The translations under genes were made by a program, and so were the position numbers. This document shows, in pieces, positions 17,696-26,891 of a stretch of 42,389 nt of DNA. The notes under the pieces were generated by a model. It had not been told where the DNA came from, made no database searches, and saw only the letters and a program-made list of their open reading frames with translations. Source of the stretch: CALBZG01 sp964486295 (GTDB lineage: Bacteria; Bacillota; Clostridia; Peptostreptococcales; Anaerovoracaceae). Each line of letters begins with the position of its first letter. The first letter of the stretch is position 1. The stretch lies in NCBI GenBank assembly GCA_964486295.1, contig CAZAMF010000014.1:1-42389 (forward strand), read 5' to 3'.

Positions 17696-20029
17696 ATGAG
17701 GAAAGTACTTTCATTTGTGCTAGTTTTAGCACTAGTACTTGGAAGCTTCTCAATGGCATTTGCTGCTACACCTGCAAAGGGATTCAGCGATACTGATGCA
17801 GAAGCTGTAAGCGTACTTGCTGACCTCGGCGTTATCAACGGATATGCTGATGGCACTTTCAAGCCAGCTAACGTTGTAACAAGAGCTGAGATGGCTAAGT
17901 TGATCATCGTAGCATTGGGTCTTGAAGACTTCGCTACTGCAACTACCAGCAAGTATACTGACATGGCTGGAGCCGGATGGGCTCAGGGATATGTTGCTTA
18001 TGCAACTAGCCTTGGAATCATCGTAGGTTATCCGGATGGAACATTTGGCCCAAGCAACCCTGTAACTTACAATGAAGCTTGCGCTATGATCGTAAGAGCA
18101 CTCGGCTACACAGCTGACTTCTTACCTGGCGAATGGCCTGCAGAGTGGGTTGTTAAAGCTCAGACTCTCGGAATCCTTGATGGTGTTACTGCTGCCGGCG
18201 CTGCTGGTGCAACCAGAGGAAACATTGCTGAAATGCTTTACAACGCTCTTGAGCTTGAAATCGGTTATGTAAATAAGGATGGCGACTGGGTTGCTAATGC
18301 ACCTCAGGATACAATGCTGATCAGACTTGGCGCAACCTTTATTGCTGCTGATGACACTAAAGCATTAACTGGTGCTGGATTCGAAGCTGATGGTATCATC
18401 TATGGAGATGAAGATTCCACTATCAACCTCAGACCTTTTGTTGGAGCTTATGCTGACAGATATGTTAATGATGATAATGAAATTATCAAAGTTGTTCCTG
18501 TAAGCGAATTCCTGACTGGCGATTATGACGTTAAAAATGGAGAATTTGATGCAGACAATGATGTAGACTATAACATTTCCGATGCTCTTGCTACAGCAAA
18601 AGCAATTACATTCGCTAATGGTGAAGAAGTTACAAAATCCACCGTTACTGATACAGCTACTGACATGACTATTGCAGTAGATCTTTCCGGAAAAACAATT
18701 AAAGAAGTATATTCTATAGCAACTTGGACAGCTAACGATTGGTTCCAGTTCGATAAAGACTACGCAGATGAAATAGCTGATGATCAGGAACTGGATACAC
18801 ACAAATTCATCCTTGATGACAATGATGAAATCGACATGAATTCGTTTGATTTACTTGGAGTAAATAGCTTAGATGCTATTGAAGAAGATAATGTTGTTTA
18901 TGTATATGTAAACAACACTACCAGTGATCAGATCAGAAAGATCGAAGTTGGTACTGAAGTTGTTGAAGGAAAAGTTACTAAGATTTCCGGAGATGATTAC
19001 ACAATCGCTGGAAAAGTATACAACTTATCTGATGTAACTGACCCTACTAATCTTGAAGTTGGTGACAGCGGAACTGCGTATCTTGATTACAATGGCGACG
19101 TTGCATACTGGGATATAGATGATGCTGCATCTGGTAACTATGCAGTATTAGTTGCAAAAGACACCTCCACATCATTTGAAACTACGACAGTATCTGTTAA
19201 ATTGTTCACTGAAGAAGGTGAGGAAATTACTCCTGTAGTTAAGGATGCTGTTTCCACAACTGCTTTAAGCATTGCAAATGATACAATCGTTGAATATTCA
19301 CTTAATAGTGCTGGCAAAGTGGATAGCATTACTAAGGCTGCAGTTGCTTCTACATTAAGTGGCAAAACTTCAAAAGATGGTTCGCTGATCGGAACTACTC
19401 CAGTTAAGGATGGCGTCGTTGTATTCTTACAGGATTCAGATGGCGACTATACAATTGGTGATGTTAATGACTTTGACTCTGACATCAATACCGCAGGCAT
19501 AACTCCAAATAAGTGTGTATTAGACAGTGGTAAGATTGCTGCGATATTGATCAGCGACGAAATCATCGGTGCAGAGTCTACGTTTGGTGTAATTAATACA
19601 ACAAGCAAAGCAATTAATGCTGATGATGATGTTGTTCTGTATCTTGACGGATTCATTAATGGCAAAGTTTTGAGTGCATTTACTGATACTACAGACTATG
19701 CTGCTTATACAATCACAGCTAAAACTGCTCCATTACAGGTTATTGACGTCGACGCTGATGGTGTTGTCACAGATGTAAAGGACGTTGCAGCTGCTGATGT
19801 ATACACATCATATACGGCGGTAGCAACAGTTTCTTCAATCGATGGAAGCTTAATTAAGATTGATGGTGCATATTACAAAGTTGCAGATAATGCAGTTATG
19901 TATGTTTGGAGCACCGATGATAGCGAGTGGGTAATTAAGACCTCTATTTCATCGCTGAAGGGTAAGACTGTCAAGATGTACCAAACTGACGAAGATGTCG
20001 TTGGATTTGATATCATTATGGCTTACTAG
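17696..20029 (+). CDS. Probable main S-layer protein, 777 aa
   Basis: Signal peptide 1-23 (GSFSMAFA/ATPAKG), then three well-preserved SLH domains: about 30-75 (INGYADGTFKPANVVTRAEM), 85-137 (IVGYPDGTFGPSNPVTYNEA) and 145-190 (WVVKAQTLGILDG). The remaining ~580 residues are acidic and rich in Asp, Thr, Ala and Val with almost no Cys, typical of S-layer lattices. Abundance is suggested by the strong promoter, structured leader, consensus SD, codon choice that favours GCT, GTT and ACT far more than neighbouring genes, and a long terminator. Its C-terminal ~50 residues are shared with the 459-aa SLH protein. It may be the target of the glycan cluster to the right (inference). Confidence 0.9.
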   Translation: MRKVLSFVLVLALVLGSFSMAFAATPAKGFSDTDAEAVSVLADLGVINGYADGTFKPANVVTRAEMAKLIIVALGLEDFATATTSKYTDMAGAGWAQGYVAYATSLGIIVGYPDGTFGPSNPVTYNEACAMIVRALGYTADFLPGEWPAEWVVKAQTLGILDGVTAAGAAGATRGNIAEMLYNALELEIGYVNKDGDWVANAPQDTMLIRLGATFIAADDTKALTGAGFEADGIIYGDEDSTINLRPFVGAYADRYVNDDNEIIKVVPVSEFLTGDYDVKNGEFDADNDVDYNISDALATAKAITFANGEEVTKSTVTDTATDMTIAVDLSGKTIKEVYSIATWTANDWFQFDKDYADEIADDQELDTHKFILDDNDEIDMNSFDLLGVNSLDAIEEDNVVYVYVNNTTSDQIRKIEVGTEVVEGKVTKISGDDYTIAGKVYNLSDVTDPTNLEVGDSGTAYLDYNGDVAYWDIDDAASGNYAVLVAKDTSTSFETTTVSVKLFTEEGEEITPVVKDAVSTTALSIANDTIVEYSLNSAGKVDSITKAAVASTLSGKTSKDGSLIGTTPVKDGVVVFLQDSDGDYTIGDVNDFDSDINTAGITPNKCVLDSGKIAAILISDEIIGAESTFGVINTTSKAINADDDVVLYLDGFINGKVLSAFTDTTDYAAYTITAKTAPLQVIDVDADGVVTDVKDVAAADVYTSYTAVATVSSIDGSLIKIDGAYYKVADNAVMYVWSTDDSEWVIKTSISSLKGKTVKMYQTDEDVVGFDIIMAY

Positions 20030-20100
20030 AAAAATTGACTTATTAAGCTCAGCTTCTATAGTTGAGTGGAGACAGATCTAAATAAAAAATAAACGTTTTT

Positions 20101-20135
20101 CCGGTAAAGAGTGTAGTCACTCTTTACCGGTTTTT
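20101..20135 (+). terminator. Strong Rho-independent terminator of the S-layer gene
   Basis: Perfect 13-bp stem CCGGTAAAGAGTG / CACTCTTTACCGG, 4-nt loop, followed by TTTTT. Confidence 0.95.
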
Positions 20136-20228
20136 AAATGGGGACTTAAAATCAAAATGTTGAGTAGACCATTTAAATACTATATATAAGCTGTCTGCTA
20201 AGAGGTAAATATTGGTTAAGCTGTAAGA

Positions 20229-21038
20229 AAATGGTCTGAAGGCAAACACGAAAATAAACTCGACTACTCCCAATATGATTAACGCAATAAAGAGACCGGC
20301 AGCAGTAGAAAGGTCTATACTGATAAAACGCTATATAATAGTAAAGGCGATTTACTGATCGATGTGCCTTGGGATAGAAACATCGAATTTAAACCAGTCA
20401 TGGCTAAGTAACGCCAGAACACGAGAGCTCATGATATCGGGGCAAAGATCTAAACGGTGCGTATAGGAAAAGGATGCCCACAAACGAAATTAAGGGCTCT
20501 AAGCTTTTATATGGAGAGCAAGAGACGTAATTGGCATGTGACTTGGTTTAAGCGAGAGCGATAGATTCCGGCTTCTCGTAACGGATGACATGAAAATCGA
20601 GGCATGAAACATATTTTGATTGCCAGTATGGACGGGCTAACAGGAGTTCCGAATCCAATCGCTGAAGTTTCCCGAAGATAGAACTTGAATGTTATTATTC
20701 TCCAACCAGTAGGAATACCACCAAGTTCGTTTCCAATAAAGAACTGAAGCGGTTCATGGCGGGTCTGAAGATAATATTTTTCGCAACTAATCCATAAACA
20801 GCCCTGTTTGGGAGTGATACCTTTGCAGAGAAAAGTGCAAACATTACCAGAAAGACCATATCTTGCTCTAAACTCGCGAGATCATTTAGATCTTCAACCA
20901 CCCAATATGCAAGAAATGGATTGCTAAATTATTAGAACCAATTTGATATCGTCTATCTGGCCATGAATGAGGTGACTAAAAATGAGTCAGAGCCGTAAGG
21001 ATTGGGATAAGATCTGTACTAAACCGGTTACATACTGA
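20229..21038 (+). pseudogene. Degenerate IS256-family transposase relic
   Basis: No intact ORF, but family blocks can be read in order in shifting frames. Around 20238-20411: KLDYSQYD, stop, RNKETGSSRKVY, GDLLIDVPWDRNIEFKPVMA, matching the IS256 N-terminal RNG/VPRDRNGEFEP block. Around 20607-20680: HILIASMDGLTGVPNPIAEV, matching the region around the second catalytic Asp. After a frameshift, FPKIELECYYSPTSRNTTKF and KELKRFMAGLK. Near the end YLAMNEVTKNE and KDWDKICTKPVTY match the C-terminal block. At least four stops or frameshifts. Clear inverted ends were not found. The rest of 20136-21210 shows nothing else. Confidence 0.85.
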
Positions 21039-21210
21039 ATAATTGCCCTGAATTGTAAACCATATTGGTCTAGAGGGATTCGGTGTTTTTGAATATAAAA
21101 ATACAAGTAGACGGATACTATTAATTTCTTCTGGTGTTAAAAAATCAGGCGAAAAGTAATTTTTATATTATACCCTTTCGATAAATATTCTTGCATTAGT
21201 CCAACTCCCC

Positions 21211-22479
21211 TTAATCTGTTGGGCTACCAAGGATTGGAAGCCCCCACCCATACGCTGGATCTTTCCCTTCTTCGCCAAGACCCATACAATGAATTTGAAA
21301 ATATTGATATACTTGTTCTTGAGTAATATCTGCATCCTTCGATCTCAGTAGCCCAGCCATGCCACATAGAAATGGGCTTGCATAGCTTGTACCGCTCTGA
21401 TATCCCATAAACATAGAGAAATCAGCATCTTCGCTAGTTCTGTAACCAGAAATACTACCATCACTTTGCAAGTAAACACCAGAGACCATGATAAATGCGC
21501 CATAATATTTATTAGTCATTTCACCTTCGTTGCCGGCTGCACCGAATCCTATTAAGTTATACCTTTTCATCTTCTCACGCATCCACGATGCCCATTTCAA
21601 ATTAACTTCGGTGGTTCCGCTAGCTGTACTGTTATTAATTAATGTTACATTATATTTTTCAATGAATTCATCAAAAGGCATATTTAAATCATCAGTTGTA
21701 TAGCATGTTACATAAGCTTCAATAACACCATTCTTGTCAATTGTCCCCCCAATTGAGCCGCGTAATATTCTCGCATCTGGCAAAATGGTCTGGAGAATAT
21801 TACCGCAATTTATACTATGTTCAGTGTTCCCTGTATCATCGTGAAAGATTGTCAAGCCCTTGCCGGTATATCCAGCTGCGTTCCATTCACTTATATTTAC
21901 TTTTTCACGTTGCTTTATACTATCGCTATCGACAAGAAAGAACCCACCCTTTTCCAGCTGAGCTTGCATTTCATTAGCTTTTTCTTCGTAAATATCTTTA
22001 AGCTGTAAAGCCTCCTCGTTATTAGGGTCATATCTGAATACTAATTTGAGTTTATTGTTGGCATTAATATATTCTTTTCCGGCAAAATATTCTTTGGCCG
22101 TATCCAAGATTTCATCAGTTATATGTTTAAGCGAGCGTTTTTGTAATTTTGCCACTTTGTCATATTCGGGGTAAGATTCCGGTATTAGTTTTGTTTCTTC
22201 ATAAGCACTTTCAAAGTTACGATCTTTAAAAGCTGCTAGCGCTTTCTGATAATGTATAATTGATTCGATTAAGATGGCGGATTCTGTTGTATCGCTATTT
22301 TCTAAATAGTTAATTGCCTCTTCGAAGTTATCGTTGTTAAGTGCTTCGATTCCTTTTTTAAAATTTGCGTTTTCATTAATTTCAACTTTTACGCAATAAA
22401 GAAAAGAAATTAAAGCAATGGTAAAAAATAGTATGATTATCGACAATAAAATTTTCTTTCTGTTAGATACTTTAGACAT
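21211..22479 (-). CDS. TPR-containing compact subtilisin-like (S8) protein, 422 aa
   Basis: Membrane-anchored: basic N-terminus then a TM helix at about 10-29. Residues about 35-175 are TPR-like helical repeats (ANFKKGIEALNNDNFEEAIN; EYINANNKLKLVFRYDPNNE). From about 195 the fold is subtilase-like: Asp215 in DDTG, His221 in EHS, Asn317 in GAAGNEG and Ser365 in GTSYASP. The His motif lacks the usual HGT, and only five residues separate Asp and His where about 30-40 are typical, so the domain is shortened; activity is uncertain. SD AAGGTGG precedes the ATG. Monocistronic, lying between the IS relic and the glycan operon. It could process a surface protein. Confidence 0.83.
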   Translation of the reverse strand: MSKVSNRKKILLSIIILFFTIALISFLYCVKVEINENANFKKGIEALNNDNFEEAINYLENSDTTESAILIESIIHYQKALAAFKDRNFESAYEETKLIPESYPEYDKVAKLQKRSLKHITDEILDTAKEYFAGKEYINANNKLKLVFRYDPNNEEALQLKDIYEEKANEMQAQLEKGGFFLVDSDSIKQREKVNISEWNAAGYTGKGLTIFHDDTGNTEHSINCGNILQTILPDARILRGSIGGTIDKNGVIEAYVTCYTTDDLNMPFDEFIEKYNVTLINNSTASGTTEVNLKWASWMREKMKRYNLIGFGAAGNEGEMTNKYYGAFIMVSGVYLQSDGSISGYRTSEDADFSMFMGYQSGTSYASPFLCGMAGLLRSKDADITQEQVYQYFQIHCMGLGEEGKDPAYGWGLPILGSPTD

Positions 22480-22838
22480 TAATTACCACCTTGCCATTGA
22501 CATCTGATTATTCAAGAATATCAGCCAAATACAAACTTGATTAATTTAAACATTATTATTACTTATAAATGATAACTTGAAATACTTAGTACATCACACA
22601 TATTTCTTCTAGGATTAATCAAGGAGCTAAGCAGATTAACGAATACATTGAATAACTATAACATATAAATTGATCTTCTCAAATAATTTGATGTTAAATA
22701 ATATTAGCTTACAGGTTGCATTATAATAGCTGAATATTCGGTTACAAACTTGACATAGTTAGAATATGAGAGTAAGTTATTACCATGTTCTAAAAATGAA
22801 CGTTCATGAAATGAACTGTTTTCTTGGGGAGATTTACT
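22480..22838. promoter_or_regulatory. AT-rich divergent region before the glycan operon
   Basis: 359 bp without a gene. It must hold the minus-strand promoter of the subtilase gene (none convincing) and the plus-strand operon promoter. TTGACA at 22750-22755 is a good -35, but 17 bp on there is only TAAGTT, so the -10 is poor and activation may be needed. Confidence 0.45.
22796..22816. promoter_or_regulatory. Overlapping palindromic operator before the MarR gene
   Basis: ATGAACGTTCAT (22796-22807) is a perfect 12-bp palindrome, and GTTCAT-GAA-ATGAAC (22802-22816) a second, sharing the middle half-site. This makes three alternating half-sites of ATGAAC just upstream of the SD. Probably the binding site of the adjacent winged-helix regulator. 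Confidence 0.7.
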
Positions 22839-23270
22839 ATGTCTGAAGATCTGGATATTTTAAAATTGGTTGCCAATAATCCTGCCATATCACAAAGGAA
22901 AATTTCTGAGCAGACAGGAATATCTTTAGGCCAGGTTAATTTTTTAATCAAAAAATGTGTTAAAAAGGGATTAATAAAGATTGAAGGACAGACCGCAAAA
23001 TCAATCAAATATAACATAACACCGAAAGGTTTATTTGAAAAGGCTGAGTTAACAAGACAATATATTAAGGCATCCTATTCTGCTGTTTTGAAATTAACCG
23101 AAACAATAAGGGATATTGAAGATAGTTGTAAAAAGAGCGGGAAGATACTTTTTGTATCAGGGGAAGAAGATGAATTGATGGCGATCGCTCGTTTGGCACT
23201 TGATCCAGAATGTTTTCTAGAAAAGAAAGGCGAAAATGTTGTTCATTTGAATACAAGGGATTTCATATGA
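22839..23270 (+). CDS. EPS-associated MarR-type winged-helix regulator, 143 aa
   Basis: DNA-binding protein at the head of the glycan cluster. Residues about 3-70 form a winged helix (DLDILKLVANNPAISQRKIS; recognition helix GQVNFLIKKCVKKGLIK; wing YNITPKG), followed by a long helix and a small C-terminal domain. This matches the EPS-associated MarR family known from the first position of exopolysaccharide loci. ATG at 22839 is preferred over the TTG at 22824, because the TTG overlaps the SD TGGGGAGA that serves the ATG. It overlaps the flippase gene by 4 bp (ATGA). The palindromes just upstream suggest autoregulation. Confidence 0.85.
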   Translation: MSEDLDILKLVANNPAISQRKISEQTGISLGQVNFLIKKCVKKGLIKIEGQTAKSIKYNITPKGLFEKAELTRQYIKASYSAVLKLTETIRDIEDSCKKSGKILFVSGEEDELMAIARLALDPECFLEKKGENVVHLNTRDFI

Positions 23271-24793
23271 CAAAAGAAACGGCAACCAGAACAGTCGCGC
23301 AAACCGCTCTATGGATGTCCATCCTAACGCTAGGCTCAAAACTACTTGGCTTCATACGCGAAATGGTAATGGCAGGTTTTTTTGGTACCAGCTACATAAC
23401 AGATTCGTATGTTATGGCACTTGCAATACCAAGTATAATCTTTGCCGGTTTTTTTAGCGCTATTAATACGACTTATTTGCCTTTATACTCAAGAATAGCG
23501 GAAAAAGAAAGTGCTGATAGAGGGCTGATGTTTACCAACCAAACAATGAGTATTGCTATATTAATAGCCTCTGTTTCTGCGATAGCCGGAATTATATTTT
23601 CAGACCAGATTGTAAATATTTTTGCCTCGGGTTTTTCAGGTGAAAAGGCGGAATTGACGAGCAGCTTTTTAAAGATTAGTTTTTCATATGTCCTTTTCAC
23701 CTCTCAAGTCGGCATTCTTGAAGCCTATTTAAGATATAGAAATGTATTCCTCGCCCCCATTCTAATTGGATATTCACAGAATGTAATTGTTATTTTAACA
23801 ATTCTCATCAGTGCAATTTATAATTTTAGACTGCTAGCCTGGGGGTGGATGATTGCCTATGTTATGCAACTACTTATAATGTTGCAGATTTCCAAGCAGT
23901 ATAAATTTAGTTATAAACTTACATCAAAAATCGGAAAGACAGCAAAAAAAGTCGCCATGCTCTCATTGCCAGTCTTTATAGGCAGCTATATTAATCAAAT
24001 CAATGTCTTTGTAGATAAAACATTGGCGTCCAGATTGCCTGAAGGGAGTGTCGCAGCACTTAATTACGGAAACCTGCTAGTCGGGCTAATAACAGGCTTG
24101 ACAATATCTATAATGATGACTGTTATATATCCCAAAATGACTCAAGCACAAGCCCTCGAGGAATACCAAAATTTTAATAAAATGGTATCAACAGGATTTA
24201 ATTTGATTTGCATTATTGCTATACCATTCACACTCGGTGCAATGATTTATAGCAGACAAATTGTTCAAATCATTTATGAACGCGGCGCCTTTGATCCTGC
24301 AGCTACAGCACTTACAAGTACAGCCTTTTTATTTTATTCTGCAGGCATGCTTTTTACTTCGTTAAACGTGTTATTCACGCAAACTTACTATTCCATGCAT
24401 AATATGAAAACACCTATGGTTTGCGGTGCATTAGGTGTTATAATTAATGTGACGCTAAACCTAGTTTTAATTAAATTTATGGCACATGGGGGGCTTGCAT
24501 TGGCAACTAGTATCGCCGCATTCTGCAATGCCGGATTTCTATATTTTGGCCTGAAAAAAAAATATTCGTCTATTGTCATTGTGGAATCTAAGCCAAAGAT
24601 AAGGAAAATTATTTTTGCGGCCGTGCTTTCTATAGGTGCGTCATATGTATTCTATTTGATTCTATTTAACAATATTTGGATTCCAAGAACGATGTTGATG
24701 GCTGTGACTGTTCTGATAGCCATACTTATTTACTTGGCTTTACTAAAAATACTTCATATTGATGAATTAAACTTTTTAAAGAAATTAATATGA
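23267..24793 (+). CDS. MurJ/MviN-type lipid-linked glycan flippase, 508 aa
   Basis: Integral membrane protein of the MOP superfamily with about 13-14 TM segments. N-terminal LGSKLLGFIREMVMAGFFGT and later GSYINQINVFVDKTLASRLP plus IYERGAFDPAAT are typical of MurJ/MviN. The ATG at 23267 overlaps the regulator stop as ATGA; a longer in-frame version to 23210 runs inside the regulator gene with no SD. Its position second in a polysaccharide operon argues for a Wzx-like role (flipping undecaprenyl-PP-linked repeat units) rather than the housekeeping peptidoglycan function, but the family alone cannot tell. Confidence 0.88.
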   Translation: MTKETATRTVAQTALWMSILTLGSKLLGFIREMVMAGFFGTSYITDSYVMALAIPSIIFAGFFSAINTTYLPLYSRIAEKESADRGLMFTNQTMSIAILIASVSAIAGIIFSDQIVNIFASGFSGEKAELTSSFLKISFSYVLFTSQVGILEAYLRYRNVFLAPILIGYSQNVIVILTILISAIYNFRLLAWGWMIAYVMQLLIMLQISKQYKFSYKLTSKIGKTAKKVAMLSLPVFIGSYINQINVFVDKTLASRLPEGSVAALNYGNLLVGLITGLTISIMMTVIYPKMTQAQALEEYQNFNKMVSTGFNLICIIAIPFTLGAMIYSRQIVQIIYERGAFDPAATALTSTAFLFYSAGMLFTSLNVLFTQTYYSMHNMKTPMVCGALGVIINVTLNLVLIKFMAHGGLALATSIAAFCNAGFLYFGLKKKYSSIVIVESKPKIRKIIFAAVLSIGASYVFYLILFNNIWIPRTMLMAVTVLIAILIYLALLKILHIDELNFLKKLI

Positions 24794-24842
24794 TATAACT
24801 CTATCTGGTGTTTAGATTAAGCGATATAGGAGCGAAATTATA

Positions 24843-25793
24843 ATGGATTATATAATAAATATGTTGGCTAGACCAAAGAAAATTACGACTTCGCAAATGG
24901 ACGAAAAAAATGTTGATAAGGCTATGAATATCTATTTAAAGAATGCTATTGTTTCATTATGCTCAGTTAAAATACATAATCCGGAGATTGAATGTCTTTT
25001 ATATGTTAATTTTAATGTTGAGAAAAGTATTCATGATTTATTGTATAGATTTGGAATAAAAATCATATTACTTGATTTTGGAGATCATTCAATTGGAGAC
25101 CAATATAATTGGAATATTGTAAACTATAGATATGATGTTATGAGAAATTTATGTAATTTTATTAATGACTCAGATAGGATTATCATGCTAGATACAGACA
25201 CAATATGTATAAACAAACTGACAGCTGTTTACAAAGAAATTGGCTCTCATTTATTAATGTATGACGTGCAGCATTCTTTGGATCACAAGGATAGAGAGGC
25301 TATAATAAATAATTATAAAAAACTATACGGATGTGATTCTATAATCACTCATTATGGCGGCGAATTCATAGGAGCAAATGGATTATTGCTTAAAAAGCTA
25401 TATCAAGCTTGTTGTAAAGTTATAAAGGACTCTAATGATATTACTGGATTAACAAATTGGAATGATGAGCATATAACTTCCATAGCAATAAATAATGACT
25501 TGATATATAACGTTCGCAATGCAAACGCTTATATTAATAGATATTGGACCGGAAGAGGGTTTTATTTGACATCAACCAACTATATCAGCAATCCGGTCAG
25601 TATTTGGCATATTCCAAACGAAAAAAGGTATGGGTTCCTCATAATCTACAAATATTTCCTAAAACACGCAGACTTTCCCAAAGTTGGCAGGATGGCAAAA
25701 ATATTTGGCTTTCACAGAGCAAAAAGGCCATTTAGTATAAAATTTTATTCTAGCCGTACAATTAATAGAATACTATCATCATGGAATAAATAG
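24843..25793 (+). CDS. GT8-like glycosyltransferase, 316 aa
   Basis: Cytoplasmic transferase with the family-8-like pattern: a DxD in RIIMLDTDT at about 117-125 following a variable N-terminal region, GGEFIGANGLLLKKLYQ, NWNDEHITSIA (acceptor region), and a C-terminal NPVSIWHIPNEKRYG. It lacks TM segments. SD AGGAGCG sits 7 bp before the ATG. The gene is strongly AT-rich compared with manC-gmd-fcl downstream and uses many ATA and TTA codons, suggesting separate acquisition. Donor and acceptor unknown. It follows the flippase gene by 49 bp. Confidence 0.75.
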   Translation: MDYIINMLARPKKITTSQMDEKNVDKAMNIYLKNAIVSLCSVKIHNPEIECLLYVNFNVEKSIHDLLYRFGIKIILLDFGDHSIGDQYNWNIVNYRYDVMRNLCNFINDSDRIIMLDTDTICINKLTAVYKEIGSHLLMYDVQHSLDHKDREAIINNYKKLYGCDSIITHYGGEFIGANGLLLKKLYQACCKVIKDSNDITGLTNWNDEHITSIAINNDLIYNVRNANAYINRYWTGRGFYLTSTNYISNPVSIWHIPNEKRYGFLIIYKYFLKHADFPKVGRMAKIFGFHRAKRPFSIKFYSSRTINRILSSWNK

Positions 25794-25815
25794 TCCAAAT
25801 TAAAACGTTTAGCAA

Positions 25816-26874
25816 ATGCTTTATAGAATAAAAAATCAGTTAAATGGATTACAAAAATGGATCGAGAAAGGTATCGAAATGCAACCAGAAATAAGTTTTG
25901 TCATACCGGTTTATAATCTCCAAAGCTACATAATCAGAAATATTGAGTCATTGATTAACATTAAAACAATTCCAATTGCAATGATTTATATCGATGATGG
26001 ATCGAAGGATCAAAGCTTAGAGCTATTATAAAAATATTTATATGATCAGAGAGTTAAATTATATAGGAAGGAAAATGGGGGCATTGCAGAAACAAGAAAT
26101 CTCGGATTGAATATGGCCTCGGGTAAATATATAGTATTTTTAGATGGAGATGATTATATAAATACTACTTTATTTGAAAATTTATACAAAGCTTATAGTA
26201 AATTGGAACCAGATATTTTAATTTGGGGTTACAAAGCATTTGACTATAACGGTAAAATACTATATGAGAATAAAATTAAGTATGAATGCATAAATAATAA
26301 AATGATTAATGGAAAGGACTATTTAATTAATTATGATTGCCCAGAAACTGTTTGGATGCAGATGTATCGTTTGGGATTTTTGAAAGAAAATCGTTTAGAA
26401 TTTTCTATTGAATTAAAACACAACGAGGATACAAATTTTATACCCAGAGTTCTATATTATGCGAAGAAAATCGCATTATCACAAGAGCGACCAATCTGTT
26501 ACGTTATTCGAGAAAACTCCATATCACACGTCAGGTCTGTAGAAAGGTGCTATTATTCATTGCTTTCGGGGAAACTACTTAATAAATTCAATATATCCAA
26601 AGTCGCCGAAGTTAAAGTCAAGAGTAAAATGGATAAAATAGTGAATAGATAATTTTCGAATTGCCTCCACTTAGCAGTTCAGTACAATATTCCATTAAAG
26701 AAATTATTGGAGGATGAACTAATTAAAGAACCCCTTTTTAACCATCTTCGACAGGTACAGGGATTAAAGTATAAAGTCGCACTACAAATGCTAGAGCATA
26801 AAATGTACTATCAATATGAAACAATATATAAGTTGTATAATAATATAAGAAGAAAGCTAAATATAATTCGCTAA
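25816..26874 (+). pseudogene. GT2 glycosyltransferase broken by two in-frame TAA codons
   Basis: One frame runs through 353 codons with only two interruptions, TAA at 26029-26031 and at 26650-26652, and no frameshift. Before the first: ISFVIPVYNLQSYI and YIDDGSKDQSLELL, the GT2 nucleotide-binding start. After it: YRKENGGIAETRNLGLNMAS and FLDGDDYI (DxD), so the catalytic core straddles the stop. After the second, about 73 more codons of plausible protein (LHLAVQYNIPLKKLLEDELI). The real start may be ATG at 25879 (MQPEIS), which has a better SD. Probably a recent nonsense pseudogene, or sequencing or strain variation. Confidence 0.85.
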
Positions 26875-26891
26875 TGATGTAGGGGTATGAA

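Noticed and set aside
18365..18802. Antisense ORF inside the S-layer gene (Cys/Ile/Ser-rich)
   Set aside because: It is a mirror of the sense codon bias, has no SD and gives an implausible composition.
25816..26874. Stop-codon recoding (read-through) in the GT2 gene
   Set aside because: Both codons are TAA with no recoding element seen, and neighbouring genes use TAA as the normal stop; decay is simpler.
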